From: Candidatus Omnitrophota bacterium
Lineage (GTDB): Bacteria; Omnitrophota; Gorgyraeia; Aquiviventales; Aquiviventaceae
Reading direction: 5' to 3'
DNA length: 14,108 nt
Assembly (NCBI GenBank): GCA_016206725.1
Contig: JACQRA010000054.1
Span: 1-14,108, forward strand
In this document: positions 6,562-12,836 of the stretch, one piece after another
Layout of the letters: every line of letters begins with the position of its first letter
Numbering within the stretch: the stretch's first letter is position 1
Translations under genes and position numbers: made by a program
The notes under the pieces: model-generated
Told to the model about the DNA's origin: nothing
The model's input: only the letters and a program-made list of their open reading frames with translations
Databases searched by the model: none

Positions 6562-7937
6562 CCGATGGAAGCGGGTTGCTCCGGCACGTAGAGACAGCAG
6601 CGGTTCTTGCCGGCGGTCTTCGCCTTATACAACTGTTCATCCGCGAACCGCACCAGCGTCTCGGTGTCCATTCGCCGATCCTCAGGGTAACGGCGCACCG
6701 CCACCCCGAGGCTGATGGTCACGTTGAGCGGCTTGTCTTTGTCGTGAAATTCGTCTGCAACCGCTTGGCGGATGCGTTCCGCCACCACCATCGCGCTGGA
6801 GGTTTTGGCGCGTTCCTCATCGCTGCCGCCTGTCTCGGGCAACATCACGATAAACTCTTCCCCGCCGTAGCGGCCGACCAGGTCAATGGCGCGGACTGAT
6901 TGCTTGATGAGCCGGGCGACCGCCTGCAACACCTTATCGCCTTGGAGGTGTCCTAGCGTGTCGTTGACCATCTTGAAGTTGTCCACATCAATCATCAGCA
7001 ATCCCAACGCGGCATGATACCGATCGCAGCGCTCCGTCTCCTGCGTGAGGCGCTTCATGAAGTACGCACGATTGACGACACCGGTCAGACGGTCGAGCAT
7101 CGCGAGTTCCCCTTGGATGGCGATGGAGAGTGCTAAGGCCAACTGGCCCCACGCCGTGTTGAAGAACGGCTCTTGAGCCGTGTACCCTTTGACCACATCC
7201 GGATGGCAGAAGACCACCAAACAGCCCAGGACGCTGCGCTCGATGAGGAGTGGGACGAGCAGCACAGCCTGGGTTTGGCCGAGCTGCGCGGCTTTCTCCG
7301 GCACGAGAAAGGGGAACCCTTCGCGCCATAAGGCGGAGCGCATCACTTGCGGGCTCGAGATGAATTTCGTAAAGAAGGGCTCGGCCAGATCGAACTCCTG
7401 CCGGGTGAAGAAACTCTGGTCGCAGCGCAGCCCCATCTCGAAACGCATCCGATCCGTCTCAAAATTCATCGACCACAGCGCGACGGTGCTGTCGGCCTTG
7501 GGCAGGCTGGTGACGTGCGAGGCCATGCGCAGGATATTTTGCAGGAGGGTGCGCTTCTCCAGGCTTTGGGTGAGGGTGGCGCTCAAGCCGATCAAGCGCT
7601 CGTATTCGTGCTGCGTCTGAGCCTTCACACGCTCCAACGCGCGCTCCATTGCCACGTGCTGCGCGCGAGATTTCGCGCGGGTCGCGAGGACGGTGGACCA
7701 CAGGAACGTCCCGAGCCACACGCAGACGATGACCGCCAAGACCGCCACGAGGAGTGCGGCCACCAGCACGATGATGAGGAATGGCTGGAAGGAAAACCAG
7801 GTGGGCAACTGCACGCTGAGGCTCAGATAGACATCTGTCAGCCGATCGGCGATGCCAACCCGCTCGACGATCCACGCGGCGGAGCCGATCACCAGCCCGC
7901 CGACCAACAACCACATTCCCCACCGGATCACACGCAT
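6558..7937 (-). CDS. Membrane diguanylate cyclase with GAF-like sensor and GGDEF domain
   Basis: A 459-residue protein: two N-terminal membrane segments (about 7-24 and 52-80), a coiled-coil-like stretch (about 85-130), a GAF-like sensory region (about 130-275) and a C-terminal GGDEF domain (about 280-450). The active-site motif is RYGGEEF (GGEEF 358-362), the metal-binding IDVDNFK is intact (Asp317), and an RxxD inhibition site (349-352) lies five residues before GGEEF. An active, product-inhibited cyclase making c-di-GMP is therefore expected; no EAL domain is present. It is the first gene of the seven-gene overlapping minus-strand chain. The -10 box ends 9 nt before the ATG, so the transcript may have almost no leader. 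Met8 (base 7916) is a less likely start. The signal sensed is not evident. Confidence 0.92.
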   Translation of the reverse strand: MRVIRWGMWLLVGGLVIGSAAWIVERVGIADRLTDVYLSLSVQLPTWFSFQPFLIIVLVAALLVAVLAVIVCVWLGTFLWSTVLATRAKSRAQHVAMERALERVKAQTQHEYERLIGLSATLTQSLEKRTLLQNILRMASHVTSLPKADSTVALWSMNFETDRMRFEMGLRCDQSFFTRQEFDLAEPFFTKFISSPQVMRSALWREGFPFLVPEKAAQLGQTQAVLLVPLLIERSVLGCLVVFCHPDVVKGYTAQEPFFNTAWGQLALALSIAIQGELAMLDRLTGVVNRAYFMKRLTQETERCDRYHAALGLLMIDVDNFKMVNDTLGHLQGDKVLQAVARLIKQSVRAIDLVGRYGGEEFIVMLPETGGSDEERAKTSSAMVVAERIRQAVADEFHDKDKPLNVTISLGVAVRRYPEDRRMDTETLVRFADEQLYKAKTAGKNRCCLYVPEQPASIG

Positions 7938-7946
7938 CCTTCTTCT

Positions 7947-7975
7947 ATCCTACCTGATGGCGAACAACTTGCCAA
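7947..7975 (-). promoter_or_regulatory. Predicted sigma70-type promoter for the minus-strand operon
   Basis: On the minus strand: -35 TTGGCA (7970-7975), a 17-bp spacer, and -10 TAGGAT (7947-7952). The -35 box shares five base pairs with the -35 of the opposite promoter. The expected transcription start is near 7940, only about 3 nt before the diguanylate cyclase ATG. Confidence 0.5.
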
Positions 7976-7997
7976 TGCGGAGCATTTTCGCTACGAT
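7969..7997 (+). promoter_or_regulatory. Predicted sigma70-type promoter for the YbaK-like gene
   Basis: -35 TTGCCA (7969-7974), a 17-bp spacer, and -10 TACGAT (7992-7997). It gives a leader of roughly 17 nt that carries a full Shine-Dalgarno. It overlaps the divergent promoter at the palindromic-looking TTGCCAA, so the two may compete for polymerase or share a regulator. Confidence 0.5.
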
Positions 7998-8009
7998 ACC
8001 CCCAAACAC

Positions 8010-8018
8010 GGAGGTGAT
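8010..8018 (+). promoter_or_regulatory. Near-perfect Shine-Dalgarno of the YbaK-like gene
   Basis: GGAGGTGAT is fully complementary to the usual 16S rRNA tail, with GGAGG 6 nt before the ATG at 8021. It is the longest Shine-Dalgarno match I see in the window and contrasts with neighbours that have none. Confidence 0.85.
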
Positions 8019-8020
8019 GG

Positions 8021-8569
8021 ATGGCGATCTCGTCTCGGCTCAAGGCGTTTCTCCAAGCTCAACATGTCAAATACACCACCCAATCCCACCCGACGGTCTA
8101 CACCGCGCAAGAGATCGCCGCCGCCCAGCACGTCCCTGGACGCCAACTGGCGAAATGCGTGCTGGTGAAGACCGACAAGGGTGTGGCCCTCGCCGTCTTG
8201 CCGGCGATGTATCGCGTCGACCTGAAAAAACTGAAGACGGCCTTGCGCGCGAAGAAGCTCAGCTTGGCGAGTGAAGGGGACATCAAAGGGGCGTTTCCGG
8301 ATGTGGAGGTGGGCGCGATGTCGCCGTTTGGCCACCTCTACAACGTCCCGACCATCGTGGACAAGAGCCTCGCCACGGCCGGAGAGATCGTCTGCAATGC
8401 CGGCAGCCACACGGAGACCCTCAAGCTTTCCTATCGGGATTTTGAGCGGTTCGCCAAGCCATCGGCCGGATCGTTCGTAGAAGGGGCGCCAAAGAAATCT
8501 CGCAAACCCGCTCGCAAGAACACGACTGCTCGTCGGAGCAAGAAACCCCTCAAGCGACGACGCCGCTAG
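8021..8569 (+). CDS. YbaK/EbsC-family aminoacyl-tRNA deacylase with basic C-terminal tail
   Basis: Residues 1 to about 150 match the YbaK/EbsC (INS superfamily) trans-editing fold: SHPTVYTAQEIA, the conserved Lys45 in AKCVLVK, the loop GAMSPFG (98-104), and VCNAGSH near the end of the domain. Such proteins hydrolyse misacylated tRNAs (for example Cys- or Ala-tRNAPro) in the cytoplasm. The exact tRNA cannot be told from sequence alone. Residues 158-182 form an added tail with 15 Lys/Arg out of 25, ending in KRRRR, which the family core lacks. It could help bind tRNA or the ribosome. Start is fixed by the strong Shine-Dalgarno. The stop TAG overlaps that of the converging histidine phosphatase gene in CTAG (8566-8569), leaving no room for a terminator between them. 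Confidence 0.88.
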   Translation: MAISSRLKAFLQAQHVKYTTQSHPTVYTAQEIAAAQHVPGRQLAKCVLVKTDKGVALAVLPAMYRVDLKKLKTALRAKKLSLASEGDIKGAFPDVEVGAMSPFGHLYNVPTIVDKSLATAGEIVCNAGSHTETLKLSYRDFERFAKPSAGSFVEGAPKKSRKPARKNTTARRSKKPLKRRRR

Positions 8570-9195
8570 ACGGCAAGATGGCGGGTGTCATTCACCCAGA
8601 GGACGTAGGGAGGCATCGCGTGACACTCGATGGCTGAAACCCCCCCGTTGCTGAAGACCACTCGACGCAAGATATCCTCGTAGTCGGCATTCAGCCAATC
8701 AGCCAGCAGCGAGGCAATCACTCCCCCGTGGGTCACAATCACCACCGACCCCTGTCGCCCGTTCTCCGTCGTACGGATGCGCTCGAAGGCGCCTCGAACC
8801 CTTTGCTTGAACGTCTCGAGCGGCTCAGCCCCAGGGATCGTGACGAGCGAGGGATGACGGTACCACCGCTCATAGGCCCCGTCGAATTGCGCGTCGATTT
8901 CCTCCGGGGTCAAGCCTTCCCACGAGCCGAGATGTGATTCGGCTAAGTCGGCGTCTTGGCGCAGGCTCAAGCCGGTTGACTCGACGATCGCTTGGGCGGT
9001 CTGCCGGCTGCGCTTGAGATGGCTGGTATAGAGGGCGAGGAACTGTTCCCCTGCATCGCGTCGGGCCGCAAAGAAGGCGCCGAGCCGCTTGGCCTGCTCG
9101 AGGCCGACGTCATTCAACTCCAGATCTGAATGACCCTGGAGTCGATTCTGGCCGTTCCATACGGTCTGCGCATGCCGCACTAAGTAACATTTCAT
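8566..9195 (-). CDS. Histidine phosphatase family protein (possible alpha-ribazole phosphatase)
   Basis: A 209-residue member of the phosphoglycerate-mutase-like branch. LVRHAQTVWN carries the catalytic Arg7-His8 (RHA instead of the common RHG), SHLKRSRQTA supplies the phosphate-binding arginines, AESHLGSWEG holds the acid residue Glu86, and VTHGG carries the second His156. The reaction is phosphate-ester hydrolysis in the cytoplasm. Because a cobalamin operon starts 1 kb away, it could be CobC (alpha-ribazole-5'-phosphate phosphatase), but it is on the other strand, not behind the riboswitch, and the family is too broad to decide. The ATG follows directly after the nuclease TAA (TAAATG) with no Shine-Dalgarno, so translation is probably coupled. 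Confidence 0.85.
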   Translation of the reverse strand: MKCYLVRHAQTVWNGQNRLQGHSDLELNDVGLEQAKRLGAFFAARRDAGEQFLALYTSHLKRSRQTAQAIVESTGLSLRQDADLAESHLGSWEGLTPEEIDAQFDGAYERWYRHPSLVTIPGAEPLETFKQRVRGAFERIRTTENGRQGSVVIVTHGGVIASLLADWLNADYEDILRRVVFSNGGVSAIECHAMPPYVLWVNDTRHLAV

Positions 9196-9630
9196 TTAGA
9201 GGCCGTAGCTCGAGGCCACCTGGTTCAACACGTCATCCGCCACATAGATGGGAGCCTCGGCGCGCAGGGCGAGCGCGATCGAGTCGGAGGGGCGCGCGTC
9301 CACTTCTTCGAGGGCGTTGTCTCTCGTCTCCAGCACCAGCCTGGCAAAAAAGGTGTTGAACTCCAATTTATTGATGACCACGCGCAACAATTTGGCCCCC
9401 AGCTTCTCGATCGTGCCCTGGAGGAGGTCATGGGTCAAAGGACGGGGGGGCTGGATGCCGCTGATCTTCATCTTGATCGCGGTCACTTCCGAAATCCCGA
9501 TGATGATCGGCAGCACCCGATTGCCCTCGCGCTCCTTGAGCACCACGACTTGCTCGCCGCGTCGCTCATCGATGCGAATCTTGCTGACCTCCATCAACAC
9601 GAGGCCGTTGGTCGACGATGCATCAGCCAT
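9196..9630 (-). CDS. Bifunctional nuclease (BFN/DUF151) family protein
   Basis: A 144-residue protein matching the DUF151 family throughout: RVLPIIIG (38-45), RPLTHDLL (63-70), the strongly conserved VDARPSDSIALALR (110-123) and the closing APIYV. Members have been reported to cut DNA and RNA, though the in vivo role in bacteria is largely unknown. No signal peptide is visible. The ATG at 9630 has no Shine-Dalgarno, but a -10 box ends 9 nt before it, suggesting a leaderless or near-leaderless transcript. Met13 (base 9594) matches the usual family start better but also lacks a ribosome binding site. The gene is transcribed together with the histidine phosphatase. Confidence 0.9.
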   Translation of the reverse strand: MADASSTNGLVLMEVSKIRIDERRGEQVVVLKEREGNRVLPIIIGISEVTAIKMKISGIQPPRPLTHDLLQGTIEKLGAKLLRVVINKLEFNTFFARLVLETRDNALEEVDARPSDSIALALRAEAPIYVADDVLNQVASSYGL

Positions 9631-9639
9631 AACGATTTA

Positions 9640-9669
9640 ATGCTATCATGTTGTGATTCGACGTGTCAA
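9640..9669 (-). promoter_or_regulatory. Predicted sigma70-type promoter for the nuclease gene
   Basis: Minus strand: perfect -35 TTGACA (9664-9669), an 18-bp spacer, and -10 TAGCAT (9640-9645), 9 nt before the ATG at 9630. The -35 abuts the divergent promoter and forms with it the palindrome GTCAACTTGAC (9665-9675). Confidence 0.5.
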
Positions 9670-9670
9670 C

Positions 9671-9699
9671 TTGACCCCCTCAGGTAAAGAAGGTACAGT
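9671..9699 (+). promoter_or_regulatory. Predicted sigma70-type promoter for the CPIC-motif secreted protein
   Basis: -35 TTGACC (9671-9676), a 17-bp spacer, and -10 TACAGT (9694-9699). The ATG at 9707 begins 8 nt after the last base of the -10 box, where transcription would start, the classical leaderless layout. AAGGT at 9690-9694 overlaps the -10 and would not be in the mRNA. Confidence 0.5.
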
Positions 9700-9706
9700 A
9701 GACGTC

Positions 9707-10156
9707 ATGCGCCGTGGACGAACGCTTCTGACCATCCTTCTCTTCATCGCAAGCCTCAGCGCTGTTGAATCTACGCTCGCGGCTGAGGAACAGCCGCCGA
9801 AACCCTCGACGATGTGCCCCATTTGCCGACAGGCCAATAACCAGCAAGCGCCCTATGCGGAGAAAGCCGGCAGCACCCTGGTGCGAGGAGCGATGAACAG
9901 CGCCTTCGGATGGACCGAGCTGTTGGTTCAGCCCGCTGAGGAAGTCAACCGCGGAGGCAACGTCCTGAGTGGTGTGGGCAAAGGCATCGGCCTTGCCGTC
10001 AAGCGAACCGCGCTGGGTTTCGGCGAATTGTTGACGTTTTGGACCCCCAAAGGCAAAGAGGGTCAGGTCATCCTGGCCCACGACTGCCCCATCTGTTTCT
10101 CCTCCCAACACACCTCCCAGCCGTCCAAGCAGCCCTCCTCTGCTGCTCCCCACTAA
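9707..10156 (+). CDS. Secreted TIGR04073-like (exosortase-associated) protein with two CPIC motifs
   Basis: A 149-residue protein with a clear signal peptide (basic MRRGR, hydrophobic 7-17, likely cut after LAA at residue 26). The mature part resembles the exosortase system-associated TIGR04073 family: a LVRGAMNSAFGWTELL segment, then GVGKGIGLAVKRT and a LTFWTP stretch. I recognise this by pattern, not by search. Two CPIC motifs (Cys37/Cys40 and Cys127/Cys130) frame this core, so a four-cysteine metal site or disulfides in the envelope are possible. The tail is Ser/Pro/Gln-rich. No exosortase is in the window. A GTG at 9653 would extend the protein through its own promoter and spoil the signal peptide, so the ATG at 9707 is preferred. 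The gene ends just before the cobalamin operon promoter; no terminator is seen. Confidence 0.72.
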   Translation: MRRGRTLLTILLFIASLSAVESTLAAEEQPPKPSTMCPICRQANNQQAPYAEKAGSTLVRGAMNSAFGWTELLVQPAEEVNRGGNVLSGVGKGIGLAVKRTALGFGELLTFWTPKGKEGQVILAHDCPICFSSQHTSQPSKQPSSAAPH

Positions 10157-10178
10157 TCGCCGTTTAATTTCTCGTACA

Positions 10179-10207
10179 TTGACAAGTGCGCCTTCGCCAG
10201 TTAGGAT
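10179..10207 (+). promoter_or_regulatory. Predicted sigma70-type promoter of the cobalamin operon
   Basis: Perfect -35 TTGACA (10179-10184), a 17-bp spacer, and -10 TAGGAT (10202-10207). The expected start near 10214 is 6 nt before the first stem of the riboswitch, which supports both calls. Confidence 0.7.
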
Positions 10208-10219
10208 AGACACGCTTTT

Positions 10220-10371
10220 GATGGGTGGGTAACGGGAAGCCCGTGAAAGTCGGGCGCGGCCCCGCCGCTGTCATCCTCGCTAGACGGCTCTAGGTGCAGG
10301 CCACTGTTCCGCGATGAGTGGGATGGGAAGGCGCTAGAGCGTGGGGAAAGCCAGAAGACCGACCTCCCATC
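10220..10371 (+). promoter_or_regulatory. Cobalamin (B12) riboswitch
   Basis: A typical adenosylcobalamin-class aptamer: closing stem P1 pairs GATGGG (10220-10225) with CCCATC (10366-10371), followed by GGGAAGCCCGTGAAAGTC, the GCGGCCCCGCCGCTGTCATC core, GCCACTG, GGGAAGGCG and the B12 box AGCCAGAAGACC (10349-10360). It stands in the leader of cobU and would shut down the whole operon when cobalamin is plentiful. No T-rich terminator follows, so control of translation is more likely. The 260 bases between the CPIC protein and cobU hold only this element, its promoter and the cobU ribosome binding site. Confidence 0.95.
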
Positions 10372-10380
10372 GCATCGTCA

Positions 10381-10411
10381 ACTCGTTCACCACAGACTTC
10401 GTGGAGGGAGT
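10381..10411 (+). promoter_or_regulatory. Candidate Shine-Dalgarno-sequestering hairpin and RBS of cobU
   Basis: GGAGGG (10403-10408) lies 7 nt before the GTG start of cobU. It can be hidden in a hairpin: ACTC (10381-10384) with GAGT (10408-10411), and CCAC (10390-10393) with GTGG (10401-10404). CCTCC at 10363-10367, beside the B12 box, can also pair with GGAGG. Either pairing is a plausible expression platform for the riboswitch. Confidence 0.5.
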
Positions 10412-10415
10412 CAAG

Positions 10416-11006
10416 GTGGCACGTCGCACGTCCCGCCTCATTCTTCTGACCGGGGCAACCCGCAGCGGCAAGAGTCGTTTGGCCGTCACGTTCGCCAAAC
10501 GGTTTGGCTCTCGTATTGTGTATCTCGCCACGTGTCGTCCGGCTGACCGCGACATGAAGCGGCGCGTTGCGCGCCATCAACAGGAACGTCCGCGCTCGTG
10601 GACGACCCTCGAAGCGCCGGATGATCCGGCGGCCGTTCTCGCCAAGCAGAACGGCTTCGTGGACGGCGCGATCCTCGACTGCCTCACCATGTACGTCTCA
10701 CGGCTTCTCATGCGCCGGCTCTCTGACGAGGCGATCCTCACGCGGATTCGCACACTGTGTCAGGCGATGCGCCAAGCGCCGTTTCCGATGGTGATCGTCA
10801 CGAATGAAGTCGGCTGGGGCGTCGTCCCCGCAACGCGGCTCGGCCGGCGGTTTCGAGACCTCGCGGGATTCGTGAACCAACTGGTCGCACAGCATGCGGA
10901 TGATGTGTACCTCGTCGTCGCCGGCCTTCCCCTGCGCCTCAAAGGGAACGGCCTCACGATTGGAGCAGCCTATGACCCCGACCGAGACGTTCTCCGTGCG
11001 CGTTAA
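10416..11006 (+). CDS. cobU: Adenosylcobinamide kinase / adenosylcobinamide-phosphate guanylyltransferase
   Basis: A 196-residue protein of family length that phosphorylates adenosylcobinamide and then adds GMP to give adenosylcobinamide-GDP. Visible features are the P-loop GATRSGKS (13-20; the usual form is GGARSGKS), the RHQQERP segment with His54, equivalent to the guanylylated histidine, the VTNEVGWGVVP signature (128-138) and FRDLAGFVNQ (146-155). The start is the GTG at 10416, because GGAGGG lies 7 nt upstream and the P-loop then falls at the expected distance; an earlier GTG at 10341 lies inside the riboswitch. It is first in the operon and overlaps cobT by 35 bp. Confidence 0.95.
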   Translation: MARRTSRLILLTGATRSGKSRLAVTFAKRFGSRIVYLATCRPADRDMKRRVARHQQERPRSWTTLEAPDDPAAVLAKQNGFVDGAILDCLTMYVSRLLMRRLSDEAILTRIRTLCQAMRQAPFPMVIVTNEVGWGVVPATRLGRRFRDLAGFVNQLVAQHADDVYLVVAGLPLRLKGNGLTIGAAYDPDRDVLRAR

Positions 11007-12045
11007 GCCGTTCAACGACACGCTGATGGCCGAGGCGCAACAGCGTCTCGATCGCCTCACCAAACCGCTCGGCAGCCTCGGCCGGCTGGAGGAGCTGGCC
11101 AAGCAACTCGCCGCCATCCTCGGAACGGTCCGCCCGACGATTCAGGAAAAGGTCATCATCACGATGGCCGCCGATCATGGCGTCACGGACGAGGGGGTGA
11201 GCGCGTATCCCAAGGTCGTCACCCCGCAAATGGTCTTGAATTTTCTTCGCGGCGGGGCGGCCATCAATGTCTTCGCTCGGGCCGTCGGGGCGCGCATGAT
11301 CGTCGTGGATATCGGAGTCGCCGCGGAGCTGCCCGCACATCCTCAGCTGGTCTCGCGCAAGATCGGCTATGGGACAAAGAACATGGCGAGCGGGCCGGCG
11401 ATGACGCGCGCTGAGGCGTCTGCCGCCACTCAGGCCGGCATGGAGATCGTGGAAGAAGCCATCCGCCAAGGGGCCACGGTCATCGGCACCGGCGACATGG
11501 GCATCGGCAATACGACCGCCAGCAGCGCCATCGTCGCGGCGATGACCGGCGAGGACCTCCGTCTGGTGACAGGACGAGGCACCGGTGTTGATGATGCGGC
11601 GTACGCAAAGAAGATCACGGCGATCCAACGGGCGCTGGAGATCAATCACCCGAATCCATCGGATCCCCTTGATGTCTTAGCCAAAGTTGGGGGATTTGAG
11701 ATCGCCGGTCTGGCCGGCGTGATCCTCGGCGGCGCGCAACAGAGCCGTCCGGTCGTCATTGACGGGTTCATCTCGGGTGCGGCCGCGCTGATCGCCGCGG
11801 CGCTTGAGCCGGGTGTCAGGCCGTATCTTATCGCCGCGCACCGCTCCCAGGAGCCGGGTCATCGCATCATCCTCGAACGGTTAGGGCTTCGGCCGCTGCT
11901 TGAATTGGACCTGCGACTCGGCGAAGGCACCGGAGCGGCGTTGGCGATGCCGCTGCTGGAGGCGGCGTGCAAGATGTTGAGCGAGATGGCAACCTTCGAT
12001 GAGGCCCGCGTCTCGGAACAATCGGGGACACAAACCAATCTCTAA
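10972..12045 (+). CDS. cobT: Nicotinate-nucleotide:dimethylbenzimidazole phosphoribosyltransferase
   Basis: A 357-residue CobT that makes alpha-ribazole phosphate, the activated lower ligand. Signatures are KPLGSLGRLEELA (31-43), MAADHGV (65-71), GDMGIGNTT (174-182; GEMGIGNTT is common), GRGTGVDD and RLGEGTGAAL with the catalytic-base glutamate Glu318. The ATG at 10972 follows GGAG by 6 nt and lies within cobU. The conserved family part ends around MATFDEARVSE; the last six residues (GTQTNL) and the TAA are encoded by a GGGGACAC repeat element, so the natural 3' end seems to have been replaced. The tail lies after the catalytic part and should be harmless. Confidence 0.96.
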   Translation: MTPTETFSVRVKPFNDTLMAEAQQRLDRLTKPLGSLGRLEELAKQLAAILGTVRPTIQEKVIITMAADHGVTDEGVSAYPKVVTPQMVLNFLRGGAAINVFARAVGARMIVVDIGVAAELPAHPQLVSRKIGYGTKNMASGPAMTRAEASAATQAGMEIVEEAIRQGATVIGTGDMGIGNTTASSAIVAAMTGEDLRLVTGRGTGVDDAAYAKKITAIQRALEINHPNPSDPLDVLAKVGGFEIAGLAGVILGGAQQSRPVVIDGFISGAAALIAAALEPGVRPYLIAAHRSQEPGHRIILERLGLRPLLELDLRLGEGTGAALAMPLLEAACKMLSEMATFDEARVSEQSGTQTNL

Positions 12046-12086
12046 AAAGGGGACACAAACAATTTCAAAAATTTGTTTGTGTCCCC
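12024..12086. repeat. Composite GGGGACAC repeat, copy 1 (direct copy plus hairpin)
   Basis: A left-arm copy starting with GGGGACACAAA at 12024 is followed 25 bp later by a full palindrome: GGGGACACAAACAA (12049-12062), a 10-nt loop, and the perfect complement at 12073-12086. The first part encodes the cobT tail and stop; the hairpin fills the gap before cobS. There is no T-tract, so it is not a standard terminator. It resembles the REP/MITE-like palindromes spread through many bacterial genomes, sometimes by RAYT transposases, but no transposase is in the window. Confidence 0.9.
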
Positions 12087-12093
12087 CATTACA

Positions 12094-12831
12094 ATGCAAA
12101 GCTTACGGCTAGCCTTGGGATGTTTGACGATTGTTCCGGTAGGACCCCGCGCCACCCCTCCGGACGCGGCGTTTGGGCGATCGTGGATATGGTTTCCGCT
12201 GATTGGCCTGCTGATCGGTGTGATGCTCGTCGGAGCGTATCGCCTGCTCGCACCGGTGATGCCCGCGCTCGTCACGACGGTCCTTGTCCTGGGTATCTGG
12301 GTACTGCTCACCGGCGCACTCCACCTCGACGGACTCGCGGATGTGTGTGACGGACTCTATGGAGGACACACGCCTACAGAACGCTTGCGCATCATGAAAG
12401 ACCCCCATCTTGGCACCATGGCGGCGGTGGGTGTTGCCATGCACCTGCTGCTGAAATTTGCGGTGCTTCACAGCCTGTCTTCCTCGGCGATCGTCCCTGC
12501 CCTCCTGCTCATTCCCTGCCTCGGTCGATACGCCATGGTGATTCCAGGCACGACCCTTCCCTATGCTCGCACGGAGGACGGCGCGGCCGCGAGCTTCGTG
12601 CGCCACGCCACGGTCTCTTCGCTGCTCATCGCCACGCTCGCAGCGCTCGCGTTGTCATGGGCGATCGCGGGACGAATCGGCTTGGGTCTGTGTGGGGTAG
12701 TTGGCGGCGTCGCCCTGATGGCTCGCGCGGTCTTCTCCCGCGCCCTCGGCGGCATCACCGGCGATGCGCTGGGTGCCGTCGGAGAGATCGCGGAATCGGT
12801 GGCGCTGGTCTGCGTCGTCGCGTGGTGTTGA
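12094..12831 (+). CDS. cobS: Adenosylcobinamide-GDP ribazoletransferase (cobalamin synthase)
   Basis: A 245-residue integral membrane enzyme joining adenosylcobinamide-GDP with alpha-ribazole (phosphate). It has the family's acidic metal-binding motif HLDGLADVCDG (77-87), then IMKDPHLGTMA (100-110), the closing GGITGDALGAVGEIAE near the C-terminus, and several hydrophobic segments. The ATG at 12094 stands 7 nt after the repeat hairpin and has no Shine-Dalgarno; the TTG 21 bases earlier would start inside the hairpin arm and is rejected. Expression may depend on read-through from cobT across the hairpin. It ends 5 bp before cobD. Confidence 0.95.
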   Translation: MQSLRLALGCLTIVPVGPRATPPDAAFGRSWIWFPLIGLLIGVMLVGAYRLLAPVMPALVTTVLVLGIWVLLTGALHLDGLADVCDGLYGGHTPTERLRIMKDPHLGTMAAVGVAMHLLLKFAVLHSLSSSAIVPALLLIPCLGRYAMVIPGTTLPYARTEDGAAASFVRHATVSSLLIATLAALALSWAIAGRIGLGLCGVVGGVALMARAVFSRALGGITGDALGAVGEIAESVALVCVVAWC

Positions 12832-12836
12832 CAACG

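Noticed and set aside
9653..9706. GTG start for the CPIC-motif secreted protein
   Set aside because: It would translate through the predicted promoter and place 18 extra residues before a clean signal peptide.
10341..10415. Longer cobU starting at the GTG inside the riboswitch
   Set aside because: This start lies within the aptamer next to the B12 box, and the added residues match nothing in CobU. The GTG at 10416 has a good ribosome binding site.
12049..12086. Hairpin between cobT and cobS as a Rho-independent terminator
   Set aside because: It is followed by cattacaatg rather than a T-tract, the loop is AT-rich, and the operon clearly continues. The same holds for the hairpin before cobQ.
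12073..12093. TTG start for cobS
   Set aside because: It lies in the right arm of the repeat hairpin; the ATG at 12094 gives the conserved CobS N-terminus.
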